Positions 31,867 through 41,262 of a stretch of 64,000 nucleotides of DNA are shown piece after piece. The notes under the pieces are model-generated. The model searched no databases, was not told the origin of the DNA, and worked only from the letters and a program-made list of their open reading frames with translations. The DNA comes from an uncultured Bacteroidales bacterium (GTDB lineage: Bacteria; Bacteroidota; Bacteroidia; Bacteroidales; Paludibacteraceae). The translations under genes and the position numbers were made by a program. The stretch lies in assembly GCA_937891905.1 (NCBI GenBank), contig CALATT010000056.1, positions 12,681 through 76,680 on the forward strand, read 5' to 3'. Numbering within the stretch: position 1 is the stretch's first letter; every line of letters begins with the position of its first letter.

Positions 31867-33741
31867 TCATCTTCCTAATAGAACAAGCAGAACACTTATA
31901 TCGTTTGGGCTAACGCCAGGAATACGATTGGCATCTCCGATAGATTTTGGGCGTATGCGTGTTAGTTTCTGTCGTGCCTCGGTGCTTAAACTTTGTACTT
32001 CGTTGTAATTAAAATGATCAGGTATGCGTATTTGGTCTAAGCGTTGTAGTTTTTGTGCTTCTAATTTTTCGCGACGAATATATCCCTCATATTTAATTTG
32101 TATTTCGCAACTCTCCACGATTTCATCGCGATTATATTCTATTTTATCAATGTATTGTTTGAGGGTTGGTACCACTTCGGCTAGTGCTGTGATAGTTACT
32201 TGTGGGCGCAATATAATATCGCTTATTTTGCTTCCTTCACGCAGAGCAGTACTACCAATACTTTCTAGCCAGCTATCAATTTGCTTCATAGGGATGGTAG
32301 TATGGCGCATAAACTCGATGAAATCGGCGCATGTTTGTTTTTTTGTTATCCACTGTTGGTGGCGTTCGTGACTGGCAATACCTAATTGGAATCCACATTC
32401 TGTGAGTCGTTCGTCCGCGTTATCTTGGCGTAGTAGAATGCGATATTCAGCGCGAGAAGTGAACATGCGATAAGGTTCGTCCACTCCTTTATTTACCAAA
32501 TCATCAATCAATACACCTATATAGCTCTCGTCTCTACCAAGGGTAAAGGGGTTGCCACCATGTACATTCTGGTGTGCGTTTATACCAGCCACTAACCCTT
32601 GTCCTGCAGCTTCTTCATAACCCGTAGTACCATTGATTTGTCCGGCAAAAAACAGATTTTTAATCTGTTTTGTCTCTAAAGTGTGGTGTAATTGAGTGGG
32701 GTCGAAGAAGTCATATTCGATGGCATAACCAGGACGATACATGACCACATTTTCTAATCCTTTGATAGTTCGCAATCCTGCCAATTGTACTTGCCACGGA
32801 AGACTGCTTGAGAAACCATTCACATAATACTCGTTGCTATCAACTCCTTCGGGTTCTAAGAATAACTGATGCGCATCTTTGTCTGCAAAGGTAACGATTT
32901 TGGTTTCTATACTTGGACAATAGCGTGGACCAATACTGGTTATTTGTCCGTTGAAAAGGGGAGAATCTGCTAATCCTTGGCGCAATGCTTCGTGTGTGGC
33001 ATTATTTGTATATGTAATCCAGCAAGGCATTTGCTTTAATCCGCGTTGGACGCCATTAAGATAGGAGAATTGATGCCAATCCTGGTCTCCATCTTGGCGT
33101 AGTAGTTCCTCAAAATCTATAGAGCGAGCATCAATACGGGCAGGAGTACCTGTTTTCATTCTATCTGTACGGAATCCTAAAGCTGATAATTGTTCGGTCA
33201 AACCGTACGAACTTGGTTCTGAAATGCGCCCACCAGCAATCTGTGTTTTTCCACAATGCATAAGCCCGTTAAGGAAGGTGCCATTAGTGAGAATAACTGC
33301 TTTAGCTTGCATCTCTATGCCGAGAATTGTCTTTACGCCATATACTTGATTATCGCGTATGATAAGTTCGCAAACTGTATCTTGCCAAATAGAGAGGTTG
33401 GGTGTATTGGATAGTATTTGTACCCACTCTTCGATAAATCGTTTGCGGTCGCTTTGGCTGCGTGGGCTCCACATGGCAGGTCCTTTGCTTCTGTTGAGTA
33501 GTCGGAACTGTATAGCGCTGCGATCGGTGACGATACCCATTTGTCCTCCTAAAGCGTCTATCTCACGCACAATCTGCCCTTTAGCAATACCTCCAACGGC
33601 GGGATTGCAGCTCATTTGACCAATCTTATTCATATCCATGGTGATGAGTAGCGTTTTGCTTCCCATCCTGGCGGCTGCATGAGCGGCTTCACACCCTGCG
33701 TGTCCTGCGCCTACTATGATGATGTCGTATATAAAATTCAT
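31867..33741 (-). CDS. mnmG: tRNA U34 carboxymethylaminomethyl synthase, MnmG
   Basis: A 624-residue FAD enzyme that with MnmE (elsewhere) installs the cmnm5 group at U34 of tRNAs reading split codon boxes. The dinucleotide motif IIVGAGHAGCEAAHAAARMG starts at residue 8; SCNPAVGGIAKGQIVREIDA, NGTFLNGLMHCGK, and the C-terminal YIRREKLEAQKLQRLDQIRI are diagnostic. Length is normal. It follows yraN by 26 bp, making it part of the long mre transcript. Confidence 0.96.
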   Translation of the reverse strand: MNFIYDIIIVGAGHAGCEAAHAAARMGSKTLLITMDMNKIGQMSCNPAVGGIAKGQIVREIDALGGQMGIVTDRSAIQFRLLNRSKGPAMWSPRSQSDRKRFIEEWVQILSNTPNLSIWQDTVCELIIRDNQVYGVKTILGIEMQAKAVILTNGTFLNGLMHCGKTQIAGGRISEPSSYGLTEQLSALGFRTDRMKTGTPARIDARSIDFEELLRQDGDQDWHQFSYLNGVQRGLKQMPCWITYTNNATHEALRQGLADSPLFNGQITSIGPRYCPSIETKIVTFADKDAHQLFLEPEGVDSNEYYVNGFSSSLPWQVQLAGLRTIKGLENVVMYRPGYAIEYDFFDPTQLHHTLETKQIKNLFFAGQINGTTGYEEAAGQGLVAGINAHQNVHGGNPFTLGRDESYIGVLIDDLVNKGVDEPYRMFTSRAEYRILLRQDNADERLTECGFQLGIASHERHQQWITKKQTCADFIEFMRHTTIPMKQIDSWLESIGSTALREGSKISDIILRPQVTITALAEVVPTLKQYIDKIEYNRDEIVESCEIQIKYEGYIRREKLEAQKLQRLDQIRIPDHFNYNEVQSLSTEARQKLTRIRPKSIGDANRIPGVSPNDISVLLVLLGR

Positions 33742-33767
33742 TCGATTAAATCGATTATAATTGCTCT

Positions 33768-34208
33768 TTATTTGATTGTCTTATTACGGTGTTTCCATTT
33801 CCATCTGCCGCTATAACTATTGCTATTAATAGTGCGCACTTTTGGTTGGAAAGCATTTTCTAAATGATTGCTATATGTGATATTTTTTGTTTGTGCGTCA
33901 ACGAGTATACCAATAATATCAAATCGTGGGTTTTTCTCTATCTGTCTATATTTGATATATGCATTTGCGGCGGCAATGATGCGTTTTCTTTTGAGTAGGT
34001 CTACATATTCCTCCGGCATTTTATTGCCAAATGTGGTAGTTCGTGCTTTTACTTCTACAAAGATAATATCTTTCTTATTTTCAGCTATTAGGTCAACCTC
34101 CAAATGGCCCATCCGCCAGTTTGTTTCAATTATTCGGAAGCCTTTTTCCTTTAATATCTTAGCTGCTTCTTGTTCTCCAATGATACCTATAGGGTTCGTA
34201 ACAAACAT
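33768..34208 (-). CDS. YraN/UPF0102 family nuclease-fold protein
   Basis: The frame is open from 34328, but that start lies inside rodA; the ATG at 34208 gives a 146-residue protein with the expected start FVTNPIGIIGEQEAAKILKE. Core motifs LEVDLIAENKKDIIFVEVKA are the restriction-endonuclease-like fold (D-x(n)-E-x-K) of UPF0102, proposed to be a Holliday-junction or repair-type nuclease but not proven. The C-terminal ~45 residues are basic and variable. It begins 10 bp after the rodA stop. Confidence 0.85.
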   Translation of the reverse strand: MFVTNPIGIIGEQEAAKILKEKGFRIIETNWRMGHLEVDLIAENKKDIIFVEVKARTTTFGNKMPEEYVDLLKRKRIIAAANAYIKYRQIEKNPRFDIIGILVDAQTKNITYSNHLENAFQPKVRTINSNSYSGRWKWKHRNKTIK

Positions 34209-34218
34209 ATATATGGTA

Positions 34219-35682
34219 TTATAATTGTTCCATTCTTGCAGCGTCCAAGCGCAGTAAGATAAATAATAGTAGTGTGAATCCCCAAAGTGAACTACCTCCA
34301 TAACTAAAGAAAGGGAGTGGGATGCCAATCACAGGCATTAATCCAAGCACCATACCGACATTAATTGTTAGATGGAAGAGGAAAATACTTGTTACTGCAT
34401 AGGCATATATTTGTGTAAAAGTAGAGCGTTGTCGTTCTGCGATAGAGATAAGTCGTAGGATGAAGTAAAGGTATAGGAGTAATACTCCTATTGATCCTAT
34501 AAATCCCCATTCTTCTCCTACGGTGCAGAAGATAAAGTCAGTATCTTGTTCGGGTACAAATTGTAGTTTTGTTTGCGTTCCATTACGGAAGCCTTTGCCA
34601 AAGAATTGTCCAGAACCGATAGCTATTCGTGCTTGATTAACATTATATCCAGCTCCTTTAGGGTCTTCTTTCATTCCCAATAAGACTTCTATTCTGACGC
34701 GTTGGTGAGGCTGAAGTACTTTGGTGAATGCAAAATCGCACAAGTGTGTATAGGCGATGCATCCAATACTGAATGCAGCTACAAAAAGAAGTGCATATTT
34801 ACGCCATACTATTCCAATAAAAAGTGAGTATAGAATGAGTGCGATTACGATACCGATAGATAACCAATCAAACGGAACAGGAACCCATATATTGATGATT
34901 AATCCAATGCAATAAATAAGTATTACAGATCCAATAAGAATGATGGATTGAAAGCGAATCTTATGTTCTTTGCAGATAAAGAAGATCTCGATGGCTGTAA
35001 CAAGAAGCATGCAGCATAGAATACCCATGCTTCCTGTTCCAAAGGGTAGGGGTACAGAACCTAATCGAATGCTTAGGATGAATAAAGCGACAGCTGCCAC
35101 CCCTGTCCATAGTACATATCCGCTCATTCCTTGGCGATAAAAAACAAAGAGAAAAGCTGCAAAAACGAGTGCGGAACCTGTTTCTTTTTGCATAATCATG
35201 ATAATCAAGCAAGGGATTCCTATGAGCAAGAAAGGTACAATCAAATCGCGCCAAGATCGCAATTTATAATCATACCTTCCCATGTATTTAGCGATGGTTA
35301 ATGCAACGATACACTTGGCAAACTCTGCGGGTTGTAGGCTCACCGGACCTAAGTTAATCCAAGATAGCGAACCTTTAATATCGCGTGCTAAAAATGGCGT
35401 GGCGATAAGTAGGAGTAGCATAATTCCGTATGCAATATAGGCCAATAAGTCATAGGTTCGGTAGTCAATCATCAATAGGATACTTCCTAATGCGAGTGAA
35501 CCTAGTATCCAATAGAATTGTTTACCTGCGCGATTATCAAAATCAAAGATGCTTGTTTGATCAAAGTTATAACTAGCGCCATAGATATTGAGCCAGCCAA
35601 AGAAGACCAGCACAAGAAAAACGCCGATAGTAGTCCAATCGACATGTTTCCACACACTATTACCAGATCTTGACGCTCTCAT
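34219..35682 (-). CDS. rodA: Rod shape-determining SEDS protein RodA
   Basis: A 487-residue SEDS-family membrane protein with about ten helices plus an unusual central membrane region; the peptidoglycan glycosyltransferase of the elongasome, working with PBP2. Visible motifs are GSLSWINLGPVSLQPAEFAK, KETGSALVFAAFLFVFYRQG, GAGYNVNQARIAIGSGQFFG-like GYNVNQARIAIGSGQFFGKG, PEQDTDFIFCTVGEEWGFIG, and GIPLPFFSYGGSS. It is longer than E. coli RodA (370), as in other Bacteroidota, because of extra segments near residues 200-300. Its start overlaps PBP2 by 23 bp. Confidence 0.95.
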   Translation of the reverse strand: MRASRSGNSVWKHVDWTTIGVFLVLVFFGWLNIYGASYNFDQTSIFDFDNRAGKQFYWILGSLALGSILLMIDYRTYDLLAYIAYGIMLLLLIATPFLARDIKGSLSWINLGPVSLQPAEFAKCIVALTIAKYMGRYDYKLRSWRDLIVPFLLIGIPCLIIMIMQKETGSALVFAAFLFVFYRQGMSGYVLWTGVAAVALFILSIRLGSVPLPFGTGSMGILCCMLLVTAIEIFFICKEHKIRFQSIILIGSVILIYCIGLIINIWVPVPFDWLSIGIVIALILYSLFIGIVWRKYALLFVAAFSIGCIAYTHLCDFAFTKVLQPHQRVRIEVLLGMKEDPKGAGYNVNQARIAIGSGQFFGKGFRNGTQTKLQFVPEQDTDFIFCTVGEEWGFIGSIGVLLLYLYFILRLISIAERQRSTFTQIYAYAVTSIFLFHLTINVGMVLGLMPVIGIPLPFFSYGGSSLWGFTLLLFILLRLDAARMEQL

Positions 35683-37495
35683 TGATCACTGCATTTGCAA
35701 TTCTATTTTTCAAATCTTTTCGTTTTATTTCTCCCGTTAGGTATTGCTCAATCATTAGGCTAGCGATAGGTGCTGCCCAAGTGGCACCAAATCCTGCGTT
35801 TTCAACCACTACAGCGATAGCTATTTGTGGGTTTTCTAATGGTGCATAGCCGATGAAAACAGCATGATCTTTACCATGTGGGTTTTCTGCAGTACCTGTT
35901 TTACCAGCTACTTCAATTCCATCTATGAGATAATAGCGTCCCGTACCATTAGTCATTACGCGATGCATTCCTTTTTTAACAACATCAAAATATTTAGCGT
36001 CTATATCTATTTGATGTTTATGAAGTTGCATAGAGTCGTGCTTATTGAGGTGTGGTGTGATATAATACCCTCCATTAGCGATTGCTGCCATTTGATTGGC
36101 TAATTGTAATGGCGTAGCGCCTATTTCTCCTTGTCCAATACTGAGTGAGCGTATGGTGAGGGCTCTCCATCCTTTTTTGCCATATATTCTATCGAAGAAT
36201 TTTTGCTCAGGTACGCCACCAGATACTTGAGTGCCGATATCTGTGTTTTGGAATTTTTGTGCAAAACCAAACTGCAATACATAATTTCTCCATTCATTAT
36301 ATTTCTGCTTGAATAGATCGGTGTTATTGTTTTTGCTTGGGTGTAGCATGTCTCGATACAGGCACCAAAAATAGGGGTTACAACTCTGCTCGATGGCTTC
36401 TTCAAGTGCAACGGGAGATCCGTGGCTATGGGTACATTTGATAGGTGTACTTCGTTGTCCCGAACAAGCATATTGTGTGTGGGGGGTAATAACACCCATT
36501 TGTAATCCGATAAGAGCTTGCACTGTTTTGAATGTAGAACCAGGCGGGTAGGAGGATTGTGTGGCACGGTTCAGCATGGGTTTGGTGGGGTCTTTGAGTA
36601 GAATGTTATAGTTCTTACCTCTCTCTTTTCCCACCAATAGTTTAGGATTCCATGTAGGATTAGAGGCGAGGGTTAGAATCTCACCTGTCTGCGGTTCAAT
36701 AGCTACGATAGCTCCTATTTTGCCTGCGAGTAGTTGTTCTGCTACTATCTGTAATTGTATATCTAATGTGGTATGTAGGTCTGTTCCTGCTTGTACGCTA
36801 ATATCTTTTTCTCCATCCAAGTATCGTCCTTTGACGCGTCCTTTAACATCCCGCATGTATATTTCCATGCCCTTCGTGCCTCGTAATTGTTTCTCGTATG
36901 TTCGTTCCAAGCCATCTCTTCCAGAGTAGTCGCCTCGTGCATAATAGGTATCGTTATCAATATCTTTCTGATTTACTTCTCCTACTGATCCAAGTACATG
37001 TGCTGCTGCGTTATATGTATAATCTCTCAGGGTACGCTTTTGTATTTGTACACCAGGGAACATAAATAAAGCTTCCTGTAGTGTAGCAATATCCTCTTTT
37101 TTGAGTTGGTTTATAAACACTTGTGGTGTCCATCGTGAATAACCACGGTTTTTACGCCTATCTTTTATATCTGATATTCGTTTATCAAATTCTTCGCGTG
37201 TGATATGCAAGCATTGACAGAAATAGGTGGTATCCCATTCTTCTTTCATTTCTCGCATAGTTATCGTCACTTCGTATATAGGTTGGTTAAAAACCAATAA
37301 TTCTCCATTACGATCGTATATAAGTCCTCGTGATGGATAAATAGTTTGCTTAACCAAAGCATTATTGTCTGCTTGGTTTGTTGTGGTTTGGTCAATTACT
37401 TGTAGGTAGAATAATCGAATGATATACACCAATACGATACCAATAGCTATACCACTGATAACATACCTTCGTCTATAGTATTGGTCGTTAATCAT
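35660..37495 (-). CDS. mrdA: Penicillin-binding protein 2 (elongation transpeptidase)
   Basis: A 611-residue class B PBP. It has one N-terminal membrane helix (about residues 12-30), a pedestal domain starting YPSRGLIYDRNGELLVFNQP, and a transpeptidase domain with SxxK in SYPPGSTFKTVQ, SxN-like in IEQSCNPYFW, and KTG in EVAGKTGTAENPHG. It cross-links peptidoglycan during rod elongation together with RodA. The start ATG overlaps the mreD stop by 4 bp. Confidence 0.95.
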   Translation of the reverse strand: MINDQYYRRRYVISGIAIGIVLVYIIRLFYLQVIDQTTTNQADNNALVKQTIYPSRGLIYDRNGELLVFNQPIYEVTITMREMKEEWDTTYFCQCLHITREEFDKRISDIKDRRKNRGYSRWTPQVFINQLKKEDIATLQEALFMFPGVQIQKRTLRDYTYNAAAHVLGSVGEVNQKDIDNDTYYARGDYSGRDGLERTYEKQLRGTKGMEIYMRDVKGRVKGRYLDGEKDISVQAGTDLHTTLDIQLQIVAEQLLAGKIGAIVAIEPQTGEILTLASNPTWNPKLLVGKERGKNYNILLKDPTKPMLNRATQSSYPPGSTFKTVQALIGLQMGVITPHTQYACSGQRSTPIKCTHSHGSPVALEEAIEQSCNPYFWCLYRDMLHPSKNNNTDLFKQKYNEWRNYVLQFGFAQKFQNTDIGTQVSGGVPEQKFFDRIYGKKGWRALTIRSLSIGQGEIGATPLQLANQMAAIANGGYYITPHLNKHDSMQLHKHQIDIDAKYFDVVKKGMHRVMTNGTGRYYLIDGIEVAGKTGTAENPHGKDHAVFIGYAPLENPQIAIAVVVENAGFGATWAAPIASLMIEQYLTGEIKRKDLKNRIANAVINESVKIW

Positions 37496-37986
37496 TTGTA
37501 TTTCAGGATATTAAATCCAAATATAAAGATGAATGTGATGATAGCACTCACGATAGTTTCAACTAATACAAAACCAATATGCGCCCAACTCCAAGCAGAT
37601 AATATAAATACCATAAAATGGTGTATAATGATTAGAATGGCGAGGTATTTACCCATTGCGGCCAATCCCATCACGCGTGTGCTTATTTGTTCGTTAAGGC
37701 GGTCTTTGTCATTGATGATTGTTCCGAGTAGGTACGGTCTAAAGAACATGAGCAGTACGCATGCGCTGGTGTGTACGCCGAGCGAATTGCTAAATATATC
37801 CATGATAAGTCCCACGATTGCACCGATAAACATGTCCACACTATGCGGCAATGTGATGGGCATCATTAGGAGGAAGAGAATATAGATGAATGGATGGCAT
37901 ACACCCAATAACTGCAGTTGATCAAATAAGAACACCTGTAGCATCATCAGTAGAATATACTGCCCTATGTATTTAGTCCATGCCAT
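37492..37986 (-). CDS. mreD: Rod shape-determining protein MreD
   Basis: A 164-residue membrane protein with five hydrophobic helices and few charged residues, starting MAWTKYIGQYILLMMLQVFL. Position between mreC and mrdA, length, and the PFIYILFLLMMPITLPHSVD and GLIMDIFSNSLGVHTSACVL segments identify it as MreD. The sequence is weakly conserved across bacteria, so context carries much of the call. Overlaps mreC by 14 bp and mrdA by 4 bp. Confidence 0.88.
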   Translation of the reverse strand: MAWTKYIGQYILLMMLQVFLFDQLQLLGVCHPFIYILFLLMMPITLPHSVDMFIGAIVGLIMDIFSNSLGVHTSACVLLMFFRPYLLGTIINDKDRLNEQISTRVMGLAAMGKYLAILIIIHHFMVFILSAWSWAHIGFVLVETIVSAIITFIFIFGFNILKYK

Positions 37987-38800
37987 TTGTTAATTCTTCT
38001 AATTCCAATTGATCTTCATTGCAGACCACTTCCACATATTTGATTCGTTTAAAATTAGTGCTCAGTCTTACGCTGATAGTATAGTAGGATGCTCCCTCTT
38101 CTAAGGTACTATTTTCAACGATTCCAACGGGAATACCTTCGGGAAAGATAGGACTTAGTCCACTAGTGACTATAGTGTCGCCTTTATTGACCACTAAGTG
38201 TGATGCAACATCTGTGAGTGTAGCAAAGCGATAATCGTCTCCATCCCATTGCAGTGTGGCGATGTAATCGTTTTTGGTAAATCGGCAACTCACATTGGTG
38301 TGTGTGTTGATGATAGGCATTACTACACTATATTTTGTTCCTACAGTCTGCACGATACCTACTACACCTTCGTCGTTAATAACGCCTTGTCCTTTGTGAA
38401 TACCATCTCTTTTACCCACATTGATGGTGATAAAATTATTAATGTTCCGTGTGGTTATTTGTACCACTTTCGCAGGTAGATAGGAAGGTGCGGTGTAGTT
38501 AGAGAGGCGCATTGTTTCTCGCATGATTGAGTCGTCTATAGATTGTTGTATCTGACTCAATTGGCTGCGTAGGTAGGTATTGTCAATTGCTAATATCTCG
38601 TTTTGCTCTTTTAGATTGAAATAACTTTTTATTTCGCTTAGTTTTTCATTTTGCCATGCTATAACTTGGTTAGAGGTACTCAAAATGCTACTTCTTGGGT
38701 AAGTATTATTGTAGGAAAATAACAAAAAGGCAGCAACTTCCAGGAGTATAAAAACCAGGAAGTTGCCATACCTTAGCAGTATTTTGAGTAGGTTTTGCAT
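37973..38800 (-). CDS. mreC: Rod shape-determining protein MreC
   Basis: A 275-residue protein with an N-terminal membrane anchor (about residues 10-30), a coiled coil (about 50-90, LNLKEQNEILAIDNTYLRSQ-like), and two beta-barrel lobes with INVGKRDGIHKGQGVINDEG and DTIVTSGLSPIFPEGIPVGI. These are the usual MreC hallmarks. It forms periplasmic filaments that activate PBP2. It follows mreB by 26 bp. Confidence 0.93.
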   Translation of the reverse strand: MQNLLKILLRYGNFLVFILLEVAAFLLFSYNNTYPRSSILSTSNQVIAWQNEKLSEIKSYFNLKEQNEILAIDNTYLRSQLSQIQQSIDDSIMRETMRLSNYTAPSYLPAKVVQITTRNINNFITINVGKRDGIHKGQGVINDEGVVGIVQTVGTKYSVVMPIINTHTNVSCRFTKNDYIATLQWDGDDYRFATLTDVASHLVVNKGDTIVTSGLSPIFPEGIPVGIVENSTLEEGASYYTISVRLSTNFKRIKYVEVVCNEDQLELEELTNGMD

Positions 38801-38826
38801 GGTATAACTCTACTACGATGAAGTGA

Positions 38827-39846
38827 TTAGCGAATTAAGAATCCAAAGTTATTTACATTCTTCAGCGCTACTCCAGTACCGCGAGCCACGGAGTGCAGAG
38901 GGTCTTCAGCAACATGGAAGGTGATAGTTATCTTGTCTGTCAATCGCTTTGCTAATCCGTGTAGTAATGCACCACCACCTGTGAGGTAAATACCGCGTTT
39001 TACGATATCAGAGTATAACTCAGGAGGTGTAGTTTCTAAGGCTTGTAAAATAGCATGCTCTATTTTAGAAACACTCTTCTCTAAGCAGTGAGAAATTTCT
39101 TGATAACTAACAGGGACAGACATAGGCAACGCAGTTACTTTGTTTGGTCCCACCACTACAAAATCTTCTGGTGCGTCTTCTAATTCTGGTAATGCAGAGC
39201 CTACTTGTATCTTAATACGCTCTGCTGTAGGTTCGTCAATACGCAGGTTGTGCATACGGCCCATATACTCAATGATATCTTGGTTGAAATCATCACCTGC
39301 AATCTTGATAGATTTATTGCTAACAATTCCACCGAGTGAGATAACGGCGATTTCTGTTGTACCACCACCTATATCCACAATCATACATCCTTCAGGGCTC
39401 TCTACATCTAATCCAATACCGATAGCTGCAGCCATTGGTTCGAAGAGCATATAGATATCTCTACCGCCCGCGTGCTCTGAAGAGTCGCGTACGGCACGAA
39501 TCTCTACTTCAGTAGAACCTGAAGGAATACATACCACCATACGAATAGATGGAGTGAAGAGTCGTGCTTGCTTAGGAATCATCTTGATCATACCACGAAT
39601 CATCATTTCGCAAGCATAGAAATCCGCAATAACACCATTTCGTAGTGGACGAACGGTACGAATCATCGTTCCTCCCTTACCAATCATCATTTGCGCCTTG
39701 CGTCCGACAGCAACCATTTTGTTGTCAGCCATAGAAATCGCTACAACAGATGGTTCGTCCACCACCACTTTATCATCACACATAATAATGGTGTTGGCTG
39801 TACCTAAGTCAATAGCAATTTCTTGTGTAAAAGAAAAAAGTCCCAT
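38827..39846 (-). CDS. mreB: Actin-like rod shape-determining protein MreB
   Basis: A 339-residue bacterial actin that organises lateral cell-wall synthesis. Visible are IAIDLGTANTIIMCDDKVVV (phosphate 1), VDIGGGTTEIAVISLGGIV (phosphate 2), the adenosine segment YLTGGGALLHGLAKRLTD, and ARGTGVALKN at the end. Length matches the family. It is the first gene of the longest transcript in the window, from a promoter at 39927-39935 with a leader of about 80 bases. Confidence 0.96.
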   Translation of the reverse strand: MGLFSFTQEIAIDLGTANTIIMCDDKVVVDEPSVVAISMADNKMVAVGRKAQMMIGKGGTMIRTVRPLRNGVIADFYACEMMIRGMIKMIPKQARLFTPSIRMVVCIPSGSTEVEIRAVRDSSEHAGGRDIYMLFEPMAAAIGIGLDVESPEGCMIVDIGGGTTEIAVISLGGIVSNKSIKIAGDDFNQDIIEYMGRMHNLRIDEPTAERIKIQVGSALPELEDAPEDFVVVGPNKVTALPMSVPVSYQEISHCLEKSVSKIEHAILQALETTPPELYSDIVKRGIYLTGGGALLHGLAKRLTDKITITFHVAEDPLHSVARGTGVALKNVNNFGFLIR

Positions 39847-39926
39847 ATATTTAATAAATTTAATGATTCAAAGTTCTTTCATTTCCCACAATTCTTTCTT
39901 AAAAGGGTGTTAATTGGGAAAATCGT

Positions 39927-39935
39927 GCAAAATTA
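39927..39935 (-). promoter_or_regulatory. mreB operon promoter
   Basis: Minus-strand TAATTTTGC with TTG at 39955-39957, 22 bp upstream. It probably drives mreB through at least mnmG and possibly to the acyltransferase at 26226. Confidence 0.62.
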
Positions 39936-39980
39936 CAACTTTTTTTTCATATATGCAAGCGCGCGCGTTTTTTTATTAAA

Positions 39981-40013
39981 GAAAAAAGAGTGACGACTAT
40001 TTGCCATCACTCT
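39981..40013 (-). terminator. Terminator of tRNA-Asn
   Basis: Minus strand AGAGTGA ... TCACTCT hairpin (39987-40013) followed by a T-rich run. It starts 3 bp after the tRNA 3' end. Confidence 0.75.
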
Positions 40014-40015
40014 CG

Positions 40016-40089
40016 CGCTCCCTCAAGGACTTGAACCTTGGACCCCCTGATTAACAGTCAGATGCTCTAACCGACTGAGCTAAGGAAGC
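40016..40089 (-). tRNA. tRNA-Asn (anticodon GTT)
   Basis: On the minus strand the acceptor GCTTCCT pairs with AGGGAGC; the D arm is GCTCAGTCGGTTAGAGC; the anticodon stem-loop is CTGACTGTTAATCAG with anticodon GTT; and the T arm is CAAGGTTCAAGTCCTTG. The discriminator is G and CCA is not encoded, so it must be added enzymatically. A promoter (40134-40142) and a terminator (39981-40013) frame it, so it is a single-gene unit. Confidence 0.96.
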
Positions 40090-40133
40090 ATTAAAAAAAT
40101 AAACTTAAATTTGCTTCATTTTCAAAAGCGAGT

Positions 40134-40142
40134 GCAAAAGTA
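40134..40142 (-). promoter_or_regulatory. tRNA-Asn promoter
   Basis: Minus-strand TACTTTTGC with TTG near 40163, about 21 bp upstream. It lies about 45 bp before the tRNA 5' end and back to back with the plus-strand promoter at 40187. Confidence 0.6.
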
Positions 40143-40186
40143 CTGCTTTTTTTTTACATACGCAAGTTTTTTTCAAAAAAAATTCG

Positions 40187-40195
40187 TATCTTTGC
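40187..40195 (+). promoter_or_regulatory. Promoter for the kinase-plsC-...-trmB run
   Basis: TATCTTTGC followed by AAAG, about 50 bp before the ATG at 40244. No clear TTG -33 is visible. Confidence 0.5.
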
Positions 40196-40243
40196 AAAGT
40201 TTTTTGATAAATAACCCTATTTTTGAGAAAAAATGGTGAAAAA

Positions 40244-41248
40244 ATGAAAAAAGTACTAGGTTTAGGTAATGCTTTAACGGATGTTTTACTTCAGGTGACT
40301 GAGGAAGATTTGCGTGAGTTAGGATTTCAGAAGGGTAGTATGAATCTTATCTCAATGGAGCAAGCAGAGCAGATTCAGTTTCGCTTTGCGTCAGTTCGTA
40401 AGCGTATGGTGGCTGGTGGTTCGGCAAGTAATACGATTAATTGTATTGCGTCATTGGGGGGAAAAGCTGCTTTTATTGGTAAGATAGGAAATGATGAAGT
40501 AGGTGATTTTTACCGAGAGGATATGCTTAAGAATGGAGTAAAACCTATTCTATTGCTTTCTAATAAATCGATGTCGGGTTGTTCAATTGTGTTGATTACT
40601 CCTGATGGAGAGCGTACTTTTGCTACTTATCTTGGTGCTGCAGCGGATTTGTGTGCGGATGACATACAGCGTTCTGCGTTTGATGGGTATGATATTTTTC
40701 ATATAGAAGGTTATTTGGTGCAAAACCATGAATTGATAGAGAAATCAATTCGTTTGGCAAAGGCGGCAGGGTGTATGGTGTCGTTGGATTTGGCTTCATA
40801 TAATGTGATTAACGAGAATCATGATTTCTTGACTCGTTTAGTGAAAGATTATGTGGATATTGTATTTGCTAATGAAGATGAATCTTATGCTTTCACTCAT
40901 TTAAACCCAGAGGAGTCTGTGCGAGCCATTTCGGAGCAATGCCAAATAGCGGTAGTGAAAGTTGGTAAGAATGGATCGTATGTTAAATCAGGAGACAAGC
41001 AATATCATATAGGTGCGATTACAACTAGTTGTACGGATTCAACGGGTGCAGGCGATCTTTTTGCTGGCGGATTCTTGCATGCGCTTAGTGATGGATTTGA
41101 TATTCGTCGTTGTGCGGAGATAGGAACGATTGCAGCAGGTCGCGTAGTGGAGATTGTCGGCACGAAATTGAGTGATGAGACATGGGATGAGATTCGCCGC
41201 ATATGTGCATTATATCGCGGATTTATGCAGAAATATACTAATGACTAA
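40244..41248 (+). CDS. PfkB-family adenosine kinase-like protein
   Basis: A protein of 334 residues from the ATG at 40244; an upstream TTG (40223) would add seven residues but gives a less typical start. MKKVLGLGNALTDVLLQV, MVAGGSASNTINCIASLGGK and the catalytic SCTDSTGAGDLFAGGFL are the PfkB signatures, and the sequence between resembles adenosine kinases and related nucleoside/sugar kinases. The likely reaction is ATP-dependent phosphorylation of adenosine or a sugar. It is the first of seven plus-strand genes with mostly short gaps. Confidence 0.87.
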   Translation: MKKVLGLGNALTDVLLQVTEEDLRELGFQKGSMNLISMEQAEQIQFRFASVRKRMVAGGSASNTINCIASLGGKAAFIGKIGNDEVGDFYREDMLKNGVKPILLLSNKSMSGCSIVLITPDGERTFATYLGAAADLCADDIQRSAFDGYDIFHIEGYLVQNHELIEKSIRLAKAAGCMVSLDLASYNVINENHDFLTRLVKDYVDIVFANEDESYAFTHLNPEESVRAISEQCQIAVVKVGKNGSYVKSGDKQYHIGAITTSCTDSTGAGDLFAGGFLHALSDGFDIRRCAEIGTIAAGRVVEIVGTKLSDETWDEIRRICALYRGFMQKYTND

Positions 41249-41262
41249 ATAAAAGATACAAT

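Noticed and set aside
34209..34328. Longer start for the YraN protein
   Set aside because: It lies inside rodA and adds 40 residues unlike the family; the ATG at 34208 gives the normal N-terminus.
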